DNA from: Mycobacterium heidelbergense
GTDB lineage: Bacteria; Actinomycetota; Actinomycetes; Mycobacteriales; Mycobacteriaceae
DNA length: 64,000 bases
NCBI RefSeq assembly: GCF_010730745.1
Contig: NZ_AP022615.1
Span: forward strand, 2,294,001-2,358,000
Direction of reading: 5' to 3'
Positions 53,880 through 61,586 of this stretch are shown here, in pieces (positions within the stretch are counted from its first letter, which is position 1; each line of letters starts with the position of its first letter). The notes under the pieces are model-generated. The model made no database searches and was not told the DNA's origin. It saw only the letters and a program-made list of their open reading frames with translations. The position numbers and the translations under genes were made by a program.

Positions 53880-54710
53880 TTACACCCAGTAGGGGACCCG
53901 GGCGCGGTATTGCCGCATCGCGAAGGCCGCCATCACCCAGCCGATGACCGTGAGCGCCAGGACCACCGCCCAGTGCCGCAGCTCCTGATGCGACCCGAGC
54001 AGCGGGGCGCGAACGATGTCGAGATAGTGCAGCAGCGGGTTGAGTTCGATGATGCTCGACCAGCGCCCGGCGCCCTGCTGCCGCAACGTGTCGTCGTTCC
54101 AGATGATCGGCGTCATGAAGAACAGCAACTGCACCACCGAAAACAGCAGCGGGCCGATGTCGCGGTAACGGGTCGCCAGGATGCCGAAACACAGTGACAC
54201 CCATATGCAATTGAGGACGATCAACGCCAGCGCCGGAATCACCGAGAGGTCGGCCCACGACCATGGCTTGGGGTAGATGATCGCGATGACGACGTAGATG
54301 ACGATGTTGTGCGCGAACAGGATCATCTGGCGCCACACCAGCCGGTAGACGTGCACGGAGAGCGGCGTCGGCAATTGCTTGATCAGCCCCTCGTTGGCCA
54401 CGAACACGTCGGCGCCCTCGAGAATGGCGGCGTTGATCAGGTTCCAGACGATCAGGCCGAGCGTGACGTAGGGCAGGTGCTCCGATAGCTCGAGGTGAAA
54501 CAGCTTCGAGTACAGGCCGCCCATGGCGACGGCCGTGGTGCCGGTCGCGATGGTGATCCAGAACGGCCCCAGCACCGAGCGGCGGTAGCGCTGCTTGATG
54601 TCCTGCCAGCCCAGGTGCAGCCACAGCTCGTGGCGTCGGAAGCCGTCGGCCAGATCGCCCCTGGCGCGGGTAAAAGTCCGCGACTGCGCCGCCGCGTCGA
54701 CAAACGTCAT
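53880..54710 (-). CDS. wzm: Galactan exporter permease Wzm (Rv3783-type)
   Basis: The 276-residue ABC-2 type transporter permease has six membrane helices and amphipathic segments (LGWQDIKQRYRRSVLGPFWI before the first helix). With Wzt it is thought to move lipid-linked galactan across the plasma membrane. ATG 54710 overlaps the TGA of a MIRU-encoded mini-ORF (ATGA). It is the last gene of the bpa-wzt-glfT1-wzm row. Confidence 0.92.
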   Translation of the reverse strand: MTFVDAAAQSRTFTRARGDLADGFRRHELWLHLGWQDIKQRYRRSVLGPFWITIATGTTAVAMGGLYSKLFHLELSEHLPYVTLGLIVWNLINAAILEGADVFVANEGLIKQLPTPLSVHVYRLVWRQMILFAHNIVIYVVIAIIYPKPWSWADLSVIPALALIVLNCIWVSLCFGILATRYRDIGPLLFSVVQLLFFMTPIIWNDDTLRQQGAGRWSSIIELNPLLHYLDIVRAPLLGSHQELRHWAVVLALTVIGWVMAAFAMRQYRARVPYWV

Positions 54711-54763
54711 GTGCGCCGCTCCTCCTCATCGCTCCGCTCTGCATCGTCGCCGGCGCGCGTCAT
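54707..54763 (-). CDS. MIRU-like unit encoding an 18-residue mini-ORF between glfT1 and wzm
   Basis: The mini-ORF MTRAGDDAERSDEEERRT starts with an ATG that overlaps the glfT1 stop (ATGA at 54760-54763). It ends with a TGA that overlaps the wzm start (ATGA at 54707-54710). The DNA matches the repeats in glf and pks13. The peptide probably serves to carry ribosomes from glfT1 to wzm, with GAGGAGGAG acting as RBS, and need not have its own function. Confidence 0.7.
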   Translation of the reverse strand: MTRAGDDAERSDEEERRT

Positions 54764-55683
54764 CAAGCTCCTCCTGGCTTCCCGAATCGCTCGCGACGCC
54801 CCAGGCGGCGCAACCGGATCCACTCCAACAGTCCCCTGGGATCGCGGCGCGTGACCAGGAAGAACCAGCCGAACCGCACCCACTCCTGCAACAGGAGCCT
54901 GCGCAGGCCCGGCTGCGACAACACGTAGCCGCGGTTGCGATAGGTGAAGAACCGCTTGGTCGGGTCGTCGGGATACTGGGTGTGCATGCGGCCGCCGAGA
55001 ATGGGCTTGAACTCGGCGGATCCGCAGGGATGCAGGTAGACCGCGTCCAAACAGGTTCCGAACGGCAGGCCGGACCGCACCAGCCGGCGGTGCATCTCCA
55101 CCTCGTCGCCGCGGACGAACAGCCGAAGGTCGGGGACACCGATCGACTCCAGCGTCGACGCCCGGAACAGCGCGCCGTTGAACAGCGACGCTATCCCGCG
55201 CAGCAGGTCCTGCCCCGCTTCGGTGCGCAATTCGCTTGCGCGCCTGCGCCATACGAGGCCGCGCCGCAACGGGAACGCCAGCCGCTCCGGGTCGTCCATG
55301 TTGCACACCATCGGCGATACCTCGGCCAGGCCGTGCCGCGCGGCGCAGTCCAGTAGCGTCGCCAGCACCTGCGAGTCCCGCGGGCGCCCGTCGTCGTCGG
55401 CCAGCCACACCCAGTCGGCGCCTTGCGCCAGCGCGTGCAGCATGCCGAGCGCGAAACCGCCCGCGCCACCGAGGTTTCGGCGCGACCCCAAGTAAGTCGT
55501 CGAAATGGGCTGGCCCGCAACCAAATCCCGGACCCGGCCGTCGTCGGGCCCGGGAGAAGCCCCGTTGTCGACCACGATCAGATGGTCGGGCAACCGGGTT
55601 TGGGTGCTGAGCACATCCAGCGACTTGGCCAGCTCGTCGGGGCGCCGGTGGGTGACCACGACGGCGAAGACGGTTTCAGTCAT
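54763..55683 (-). CDS. glfT1: Galactofuranosyltransferase GlfT1
   Basis: The 306-residue GT-A family 2 enzyme adds the first two Galf residues to the rhamnosyl-GlcNAc-PP-decaprenyl linker. It has VVVTHRRPDELAKSLDVL, VVDNGAS, the YLGSRRNLGGAGGFALGM loop, the metal motif WLADDDGRP, and RGDEVEMHRRL. ATG 55683 aligns with the known start and overlaps wzt by 8 bp. A short insert (ASPGPDDGRVRD) follows VVDNG. The stop overlaps the MIRU mini-ORF. Confidence 0.95.
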   Translation of the reverse strand: MTETVFAVVVTHRRPDELAKSLDVLSTQTRLPDHLIVVDNGASPGPDDGRVRDLVAGQPISTTYLGSRRNLGGAGGFALGMLHALAQGADWVWLADDDGRPRDSQVLATLLDCAARHGLAEVSPMVCNMDDPERLAFPLRRGLVWRRRASELRTEAGQDLLRGIASLFNGALFRASTLESIGVPDLRLFVRGDEVEMHRRLVRSGLPFGTCLDAVYLHPCGSAEFKPILGGRMHTQYPDDPTKRFFTYRNRGYVLSQPGLRRLLLQEWVRFGWFFLVTRRDPRGLLEWIRLRRLGRRERFGKPGGA

Positions 55684-56509
55684 CCCCGGATGCTCTTTGC
55701 GCCAGCGACCGTTCGGTTGCCGTCTCGGCCAGCACCTCGTGCACGTGCCGGGCCGCGTCCTCACCCTCGTAGGCGCGGACCACGTCTTCGATGCCGCCGG
55801 TCATCCGGATGACTCCGTGCTCGATCCACATCGCGGTCTTGCACAGCCGCGCCAGGAATTCGTTGGAATGGCTGGCGAACACCAGGATTCCGGAGCGCTC
55901 CACCAGGCCCTGCAGCCGGGACTGGGCCTTCTTCAGGAAGTCGGCGTCCACCGCTCCGATGCCCTCGTCGAGCAGCAGGATCTCGGGGTCGATGCTGGTG
56001 ACCACGCCCATCGCCAGCCGGACCCGCATGCCGGTGGAGTAGGTGCGCAGCGGCATCGACAGGTAGTCACCCAGCTCGGTGAACTCGGCGATCTCGTCGA
56101 CCTTGGACAGCATCTGCTTGCGGGTCTGCCCGAGGAACAGCCCGCGGATGATGATGTTCTCGTAGCCGGAGATCTCGGGGTCCATGCCGACACCCAGATC
56201 GAAGACCGGCGCGACCCGGCCGGTGACCTTCGCCCAGCCGCGGGTGGGTTCGTAGATGCCCGAAAGGAGCCGCAGCAGAGTCGATTTCCCGGCCCCGTTG
56301 TGGCCGACCAGACCGACCCGATCACCCAGCTCGAGCGTCATGGTGATGTCGCGCAACGCCTCGATGACGACGACGTTGGCGTTGTTGCGACCGATGGTCC
56401 CGCCCGCCTTGCCGAGGAACGTCTTCTTCAAGGAGCGCGATTTGGCGTCGAAGATGGGAAATTCCACCCACGCGTCGCGCGTCTCGATGTGAGGACCTGA
56501 ACCGGGCAT
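55676..56509 (-). CDS. wzt: Galactan exporter ATPase Wzt (Rv3781-type)
   Basis: The 277-residue ABC ATPase of the polysaccharide export group has Walker A GHNGAGKST, signature YSTGMRVRLAMG, Walker B ILLLDEGIGAVD and the H-loop FASHSNE. The N-terminal DAWVEFPIFDAKSRSLKK stretch is typical of Wzt-like proteins. ATG 56509 is preferred to TTG 56518. It overlaps glfT1 by 8 bp. It energises transport by Wzm. Confidence 0.95.
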   Translation of the reverse strand: MPGSGPHIETRDAWVEFPIFDAKSRSLKKTFLGKAGGTIGRNNANVVVIEALRDITMTLELGDRVGLVGHNGAGKSTLLRLLSGIYEPTRGWAKVTGRVAPVFDLGVGMDPEISGYENIIIRGLFLGQTRKQMLSKVDEIAEFTELGDYLSMPLRTYSTGMRVRLAMGVVTSIDPEILLLDEGIGAVDADFLKKAQSRLQGLVERSGILVFASHSNEFLARLCKTAMWIEHGVIRMTGGIEDVVRAYEGEDAARHVHEVLAETATERSLAQRASGDD

Positions 56510-56529
56510 CGTCGGCAACGGGTGTCCGC

Positions 56530-57078
56530 TTAGAGGTATTGCCCGGTGCCCGAGCCCGGCCCGTGGGCCGGCCGACTGACCCCCGGGGGCAGCGCGCTGT
56601 GGCGCATCTGCTCCAGCTGCGCCCGCGCGGCCATCTGCTGAGCGAACAGGGCGGTCTGGATGCCGTGGAATAGCCCCTCCAGCCAGCCGACCAGTTGTGC
56701 CTGGGCGATGCGCAATTCGGCGTCCGACGGCACGGAGTTCTCGTTGAACGGCAGGGTGAGGCGGTCGAGCTCCTCACGCAATTCCGGCGCCAGGCCGTCT
56801 TCGAGCTCCCGGATGCTGGTGGCGTGGATCTCGCGCAGCCGGTTGCGGCTGGCCTCGTCCAGGGGCGCGGCGCGCACTTCCTCAAGCAGTTGCTTGATCA
56901 TGGTGCCGATCCGCATCACCTTGGCGGGCTGCTCGACCAGGTCGGTCAGCGAGCGCCCGTCGGAATCATCGCCCTCGTCCGCGTCGCGGAGCGCCATGAT
57001 CCGCGGATCGATGCCGCCGATGACCTCCACGCCATCGGCGTCCGGGCCGTCATTGCCGTTACTCAATCCATTCACCAT
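56530..57078 (-). CDS. bpa: ATP-independent proteasome activator Bpa (PafE)
   Basis: The 182-residue protein forms a dodecameric ring that opens the 20S proteasome and helps degrade unfolded proteins such as HspR. It has the four-helix core (SLTDLVEQPAKVMRIGTMIK to LFAQQMAARAQLEQMRHSAL). It ends in GQYL, the motif that docks into the 20S alpha ring. It lies 20 bp upstream of wzt on the same strand, 12 bp downstream of the Rv3779-like gene. The link to galactan export is positional only. Confidence 0.95.
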   Translation of the reverse strand: MVNGLSNGNDGPDADGVEVIGGIDPRIMALRDADEGDDSDGRSLTDLVEQPAKVMRIGTMIKQLLEEVRAAPLDEASRNRLREIHATSIRELEDGLAPELREELDRLTLPFNENSVPSDAELRIAQAQLVGWLEGLFHGIQTALFAQQMAARAQLEQMRHSALPPGVSRPAHGPGSGTGQYL

Positions 57079-57090
57079 CCTCTTGCGCGT

Positions 57091-59112
57091 CTACCTGGGG
57101 TGGGTCGCCGGGGCACGTCCGCGCCATTCATAAATTTTGGCCCCACCGTTGTCGTAGATCAGCGCCCACGACGTTGATTTCTCCAGCGACACTAGTCCGT
57201 CGGGTACCGCGAACCCTCTCACCGTGGGGGTGCTGGTGAGGATGTACCGGATATTGAGCGCCCTGATCGCCTCGACCACCTTTGGATCGGATTCGCCTTT
57301 CCGCGCGGAGGTCCAGAAGATGTAGCGGTAGTAGCCCGGGCCGGTCTGCTGCGGAAAGTCGTAGTGGGTCCACAACGGGTGCAGGTCGGCGACGGCATAC
57401 ATCCACGCGGTGCCGTCGGTGTTGGCATTGCCGATCACGGTGTCGCGGGCGCCCGGCAGGGTGGCCAGGTAGGCCATGGCCAGCAGGTCTCGCTGGTCGA
57501 TCATCACCGAGTCGTATTTGTCGCCGAACAGGACTAGGTGCCGGTAGAAGTAATGCCGGGCAGTCAGCACGGTGGCCACCACCAGCAGGACCGTCGTGGT
57601 CGCGATCCAGACGGGGCCCGGCTGGGGGTATTCCCCCGCACGCGGGAGGTGCCCCCGCCCGCTTGCGGGGGACCGGGTGAACCGGTCGGTGGCGCGCCGG
57701 GCGCCGGCCACGACGATCATGACGATCGCGAACAGTGCGATGCCGGCCATCGGCTCCAGCAGCAGCGCGATGGCGGCCGAGATCCGGCGCGGGTCTTTGT
57801 AGAAGAATTCGCCGAATCCTCCGGCCAGTGCGCCGATTGGGCCACCCAGCGGATTCCCGGCGTCAACGTCGACGACGACCAGCAGCAGCCAGACGACGAG
57901 CGGCCACCAGATCTTTTTGACCAGAAAAATGGCCCCGCCGACGGCCGCCACCGCGATCAGCCCGTATTGGACTGGAAAGTCGTTGAGATGGCGGGAGTGC
58001 TGAAAAATGGCGTCGAAGACTCCCCGCTCCTTGCTGAGGTGGGTCAGAAAAGAATGTCCGGCGATGATGTCTTCCTGCTGCTGGACGCTGATGAACTGCG
58101 GCAACAGGATCAGACCGGCGACCGTCACCACGCCGGCCAGTGCCAGAAAATCGGCGAGCCTGCCGCGCGCCGGATGCCACCACGCGTCCATGAGCCACCA
58201 GGCCAACAGGAACAAGAGAACGATGACTCCGCCGGTGATGTGCACCGACATGACGCCCACCAACGCCAGCACGGCCACCGGAATGCGGTCGCGGTGCCGC
58301 ACCGTCGAGGCGATCAGCACAAACGTCGGGATCGCGACCCCGTAGCCGGCCATGTTGGGCATCGCGGCGACCCCGAACTCGACATAGGGGACCGCGGTGA
58401 ACGACGCCGAGAGCGCGGCCGCGGTGGCCGCCGCCCCCGCGGCGCGCCATTGGGTGCTGAGGGGGCGCACCAGGAACCAGGTGAGGGTGGCCGCGCTGGA
58501 CGGGAACAGCCAGACCGCTACGGCCACCGAATTCAACGTGTAGCCGGTGGTCGGTGCCGCGCCGGTGAGCTGACAGAACACCGCCGTCAGGGCGTGGAAC
58601 ACCGACGGGTAGTAGAGCAGCTGGTGGGTCTCGACGTTGCGCAGCTCGCCCATGTGGGTGGACGACGCCTGGCCGGTGTCGAGGATGTAGCGCACCTCGT
58701 TGGCGTGCCAGACCGCGTCCCAGGTGCTGGGGATGGACTGCCAATGCGTGAGGCCGCGGTAGCCGGCCCACATGATCAGCAGCGCGCCCAACAGCACACC
58801 GGCCGCCACCGTGATCGCCGGCCAGCGACCGATCTCTCGGGTCTCGGTCTCGGTGTCGCGGTAGCGGGCGAGCGCCAGCTGCAAACCCGTCGCCACCACG
58901 CACACCGCCGCCAGCGCGGCCAGCGCCGTCCAACCGTTCCAAGGGATTCCGAGCGCACCAAACGGAATGATCGCCAGCGCCACCACGCCGTATGTCAGCG
59001 CCGGGCCAACCGCGATAGCGACCGGCCACGTTAGCTGAGTGATGCGTGCGACGATCGTCCCGGGCGTGATCAGTAAGAACAGCGCGATCAGCGTTCCGAT
59101 CCAGAGGCCCAC
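57091..59112 (-). CDS. Large multi-pass membrane protein (Rv3779-type, DUF6541-like)
   Basis: The 673-residue protein has about 12-13 membrane helices and a GT-C-like layout. It has a loop with WQSIPSTWDAVWHANEVRYI and HQLLYYPSVFHALTAVF, and a soluble C-terminal part (TVIGNANTDGTAWMYAVADL). M. tuberculosis Rv3779 has been linked to polyprenyl-phosphomannose synthesis. GTG 59112 (VGLWIGTLIALFLL) fits the homologue length (666); ATG 59175 would add 21 residues. Residues about 481-497 (SPASGRGHLPRAGEYPQPG) come from a palindromic repeat inserted in frame in a loop. Confidence 0.8.
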   Translation of the reverse strand: MGLWIGTLIALFLLITPGTIVARITQLTWPVAIAVGPALTYGVVALAIIPFGALGIPWNGWTALAALAAVCVVATGLQLALARYRDTETETREIGRWPAITVAAGVLLGALLIMWAGYRGLTHWQSIPSTWDAVWHANEVRYILDTGQASSTHMGELRNVETHQLLYYPSVFHALTAVFCQLTGAAPTTGYTLNSVAVAVWLFPSSAATLTWFLVRPLSTQWRAAGAAATAAALSASFTAVPYVEFGVAAMPNMAGYGVAIPTFVLIASTVRHRDRIPVAVLALVGVMSVHITGGVIVLLFLLAWWLMDAWWHPARGRLADFLALAGVVTVAGLILLPQFISVQQQEDIIAGHSFLTHLSKERGVFDAIFQHSRHLNDFPVQYGLIAVAAVGGAIFLVKKIWWPLVVWLLLVVVDVDAGNPLGGPIGALAGGFGEFFYKDPRRISAAIALLLEPMAGIALFAIVMIVVAGARRATDRFTRSPASGRGHLPRAGEYPQPGPVWIATTTVLLVVATVLTARHYFYRHLVLFGDKYDSVMIDQRDLLAMAYLATLPGARDTVIGNANTDGTAWMYAVADLHPLWTHYDFPQQTGPGYYRYIFWTSARKGESDPKVVEAIRALNIRYILTSTPTVRGFAVPDGLVSLEKSTSWALIYDNGGAKIYEWRGRAPATHPR
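57624..57671. repeat. Nested palindromic repeat inside the Rv3779-like gene
   Basis: The repeat contains GGGGGTATTCCCCC, then CGCGGGAGGTGCCCCCG, then CCCGCTTGCGGGGG. The reverse complement has CCCCCGCAAGCGGG, shared with the insertion in the MBL/Rieske gene (4220-4246). The host reading frame stays open across it. Confidence 0.65.
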
Positions 59113-59233
59113 TGGACTAGTATGGCTGGCCGGGTGACCTGGCTCGCCAAGCCTCCGTCCGGCTGGAACGCTCATGGGGCACCCGCTACCGTCACAATTT
59201 TCGCGGAATTGCGGAAGCCTTAAGGTGGCTGGC

Positions 59234-60430
59234 ATGGCTTTCGATGTCGCCCGGGTGCGCGGACTGCATCCGTCGCTGGGTGACGGGTGGGTGCACTTCG
59301 ACGCGCCGGCCGGCATGCTGATCCCCGATTCCGTTGCGACCACCGTGTCGACCGCGTTCCGCAGGTCCGGCGTCAGCACCGTGGGGGCGCACCCGTCGGC
59401 GCGGCGCAGCGCGGCCGTGCTCGACGCGGCGCGCGCGGCGGTGGCGGACCTGTTCAACGCCGACCCGGCGGGCGTCGTGCTGGGCGCCGATCGCGCCATC
59501 CTGTTGTCGTCGCTGGCCGAGGCGTCGTCCTCGCGGGCCGGCCTGGGCTACGAGGTGGTCGTCAGCCGCCTCGACGACGAGGCCAACATCGCGCCGTGGC
59601 TGCGGGCGGCGCACCGCTACGGCGCCAAGGTGAAGTGGGCCGAGGTCGACATCGAGACCGGTGAGCTGCCGACGTGGCAGTGGGAGAGCCTGATCGGGAA
59701 GTCGACCCGGCTGGTTGCCGTCGCGTCCGCGTCGGCGACGCTGGGCACGGTCACCGACCTGCGGGCGGCGACCAAGCTGGTGCACGACGTCGGCGGGTTG
59801 GTGGTGGTCGACCATTCGGCGGCCGCGCCGTACCGATTGCTCGACGTCAAAGACACCGACGCCGACGTGGTGGCGGTGAACGCTCTCGCGTGGGGCGGTC
59901 CGCCGATCGGGGCGATGGTGTTTCGCGATCCGGGGCTGATCAACACGTTCGGCTCCATCTCGACCGACCCCAACGCCGCCGGCCCGGCGCGGCTGGAGGT
60001 TGGGGCGCATCAGTTCGGCCTGCTGGCCGGCATGGTCGCCAGCGTCGAGTACCTCGCGTCGCTCGACGAGTCCGCGCACGGCACCCGACGCGAGCGCCTG
60101 TCGGTGTCGATGCAGTCCGCCACCTCGTACCTGAACCGGGTCTTCGACTACCTGATGGTGTCGTTGCGGTCGCTGCCGCTGGTGATGGTGATCGGCCGCC
60201 CGGAGGCGCGCATACCGGTGGTCAGCTTCGCCCTGCACGAGGTGCCCGCGGAGCGCGTGGTGCAGCGTCTGGCGGACAACGGAATCCTGGCGATCTCCAA
60301 CGACCGCTCACGGGCGCTCGACGTACTGGGCGTCAACGACGTGGGCGGCGCCGTCACCGTCGGGCTGGCGCATTACTCGACGACCGCCGAGGTCGACCAG
60401 CTGGTCCGCGCGCTGGCCTCGCTGGGCTGA
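59234..60430 (+). CDS. Class V aminotransferase/cysteine desulfurase-like protein (Rv3778c-type)
   Basis: The 398-residue protein has the fold-type I PLP pattern: AHPSARRSAAVLDAARAAVA, VVVSRLDDEANIAPW (usually SxxEHxANxxPW), ATLGTVTDL, VVVDHSAAAPYRLLDV, and VNALAWGGPPIGAMVF. In cysteine desulfurases the last block is S..HK.HGPxGxGxL and holds the PLP lysine; here Ala-Trp replaces His-Lys. No lysine is seen at that site. It may therefore be inactive or use another chemistry. ATG 59234 gives the same length as the M. tuberculosis protein (398). Confidence 0.85.
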   Translation: MAFDVARVRGLHPSLGDGWVHFDAPAGMLIPDSVATTVSTAFRRSGVSTVGAHPSARRSAAVLDAARAAVADLFNADPAGVVLGADRAILLSSLAEASSSRAGLGYEVVVSRLDDEANIAPWLRAAHRYGAKVKWAEVDIETGELPTWQWESLIGKSTRLVAVASASATLGTVTDLRAATKLVHDVGGLVVVDHSAAAPYRLLDVKDTDADVVAVNALAWGGPPIGAMVFRDPGLINTFGSISTDPNAAGPARLEVGAHQFGLLAGMVASVEYLASLDESAHGTRRERLSVSMQSATSYLNRVFDYLMVSLRSLPLVMVIGRPEARIPVVSFALHEVPAERVVQRLADNGILAISNDRSRALDVLGVNDVGGAVTVGLAHYSTTAEVDQLVRALASLG

Positions 60431-60433
60431 CCG

Positions 60434-61420
60434 TCACGCCCGCGGGCCGGCCACCGTCAGCACGATCTTTCCGGTCACCTTCCCCGCCACCAGTTGCCGG
60501 TGCGAGTCACCGGCCTGCTCGATGGGCAGGCGCGCGCCGATGATCGGGCGCACCCGGCCGTCGGCGATCATCGGCCACACCGAGGCCGTGACCGCGTGCG
60601 CGATCTCGCTCTTGCTGTTCGGCCCGTTCACCGGGCGGCCGCGCAGCGTGGTGCCGATGACCCGGGCCCGCTTCGCCAGCAGCTTGCCGATGTTCAGCTC
60701 GGCCGTCACCCCGCCCTGCATGCCGATGATCACCAGCTGCCCGTCGGTGGCCAGGGCGTCGATATTGCGGTCCAGGTAGGAGGCGCCCATGATGTCGAAG
60801 ATCACGTCGGCGCCGCCGGTCTCCTCCCGCAGCCGGGCCACGAAGTCCTCGTCGCGATAGTTGATGGTGATCGCGGCGCCCAGTTCGCGACAGAACGCCA
60901 GCTTCTCCGCCGACCCCGCCGTGACGGCCACGCGGGCGCCCAACGCCCGTGCCACCTGGATCGCGTGGGTGCCGATGCCGCTGGCCCCGCCGTGCATCAG
61001 CAGCAGCTGGCCTGCGCTCAGGTGCGCGGTCAGCACCAGGTTCGACCACACCGTGCACGCCACCTCCGGCAACCCGGCGGCGTCGACGAGGTCCACCCCG
61101 TCGGGAACAGGCATCACCTGGCCCGCGGGAACGGCCACATACTCCGCGTATCCGCCGCCGGCCAACAACGCGCAAACCTCTTGTCCGACAGCCCATTCGG
61201 TGACGTCGGGGCCCGCTTCGGCGATGACGCCGGACACCTCCATGCCGATGATGTCGCTCGCCCCGGGCGGCGGCGGGTACTTGCCCGCGGCCTGCAGCAC
61301 GTCGGCGCGGTTGACGCCGGCCGCGGCGACCCGGATCAGCACCTCACCGGGCCCGGCCGTAGCGTCGGGCACTTCCTGCCAGGACAGTCGATCGGGGGAT
61401 TCGGCGACGATGGCGCGCAT
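60434..61420 (-). CDS. Zinc-independent NADPH:quinone oxidoreductase, MDR family (Rv3777-type)
   Basis: The 328-residue medium-chain dehydrogenase/reductase is of the PIG3/quinone oxidoreductase type. It has GVNRADVLQAAGKYPPPPGA, a VCALLAGGGYAEYVAVP loop, and the cofactor motif LMHGGASGIGTHAIQVARAL. There are no structural or catalytic zinc cysteines. It probably reduces quinones or reactive enones with NADPH. ATG 61420 gives the homologue length; GTG 61429 is the alternative. It is convergent with the aminotransferase-like gene (stops 3 bp apart). Confidence 0.9.
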   Translation of the reverse strand: MRAIVAESPDRLSWQEVPDATAGPGEVLIRVAAAGVNRADVLQAAGKYPPPPGASDIIGMEVSGVIAEAGPDVTEWAVGQEVCALLAGGGYAEYVAVPAGQVMPVPDGVDLVDAAGLPEVACTVWSNLVLTAHLSAGQLLLMHGGASGIGTHAIQVARALGARVAVTAGSAEKLAFCRELGAAITINYRDEDFVARLREETGGADVIFDIMGASYLDRNIDALATDGQLVIIGMQGGVTAELNIGKLLAKRARVIGTTLRGRPVNGPNSKSEIAHAVTASVWPMIADGRVRPIIGARLPIEQAGDSHRQLVAGKVTGKIVLTVAGPRA

Positions 61421-61489
61421 GAGGGCCACGCTACTAGGGCATCCCGCCGGGGATGCCCTAGCCCGCTACCCTCATCTAGCCTTGTTCAT

Positions 61490-61576
61490 GGTGGCGTGGC
61501 AGAGCGGCCTAATGCACTCGCCTTGAAAGCGAGAGACGGCTAACACCGTCCGGGGGTTCAAATCCCTCCGCCACCG
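61490..61576 (+). tRNA. tRNA-Ser, anticodon UGA
   Basis: The acceptor stem GGTGGCG (61490-61496) pairs with CGCCACC (61569-61575), with discriminator G at 61576. The anticodon stem-loop is CTCGC-CTTGAAA-GCGAG with anticodon TGA. There is a long variable arm (GACGGctaacaCCGTC) and a T arm GGGGGTTCAAATCCCTC. The class II variable arm and anticodon identify serine (UCA and other UCN codons). CCA is not encoded. It lies between the quinone oxidoreductase and lipE. Confidence 0.97.
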
Positions 61577-61586
61577 CGGCGCCCCC

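Noticed and set aside
57538..59034. 498-aa + strand ORF opposite the Rv3779-like gene
   Set aside because: Antisense frame without motifs; the - strand shows regular transmembrane helices.
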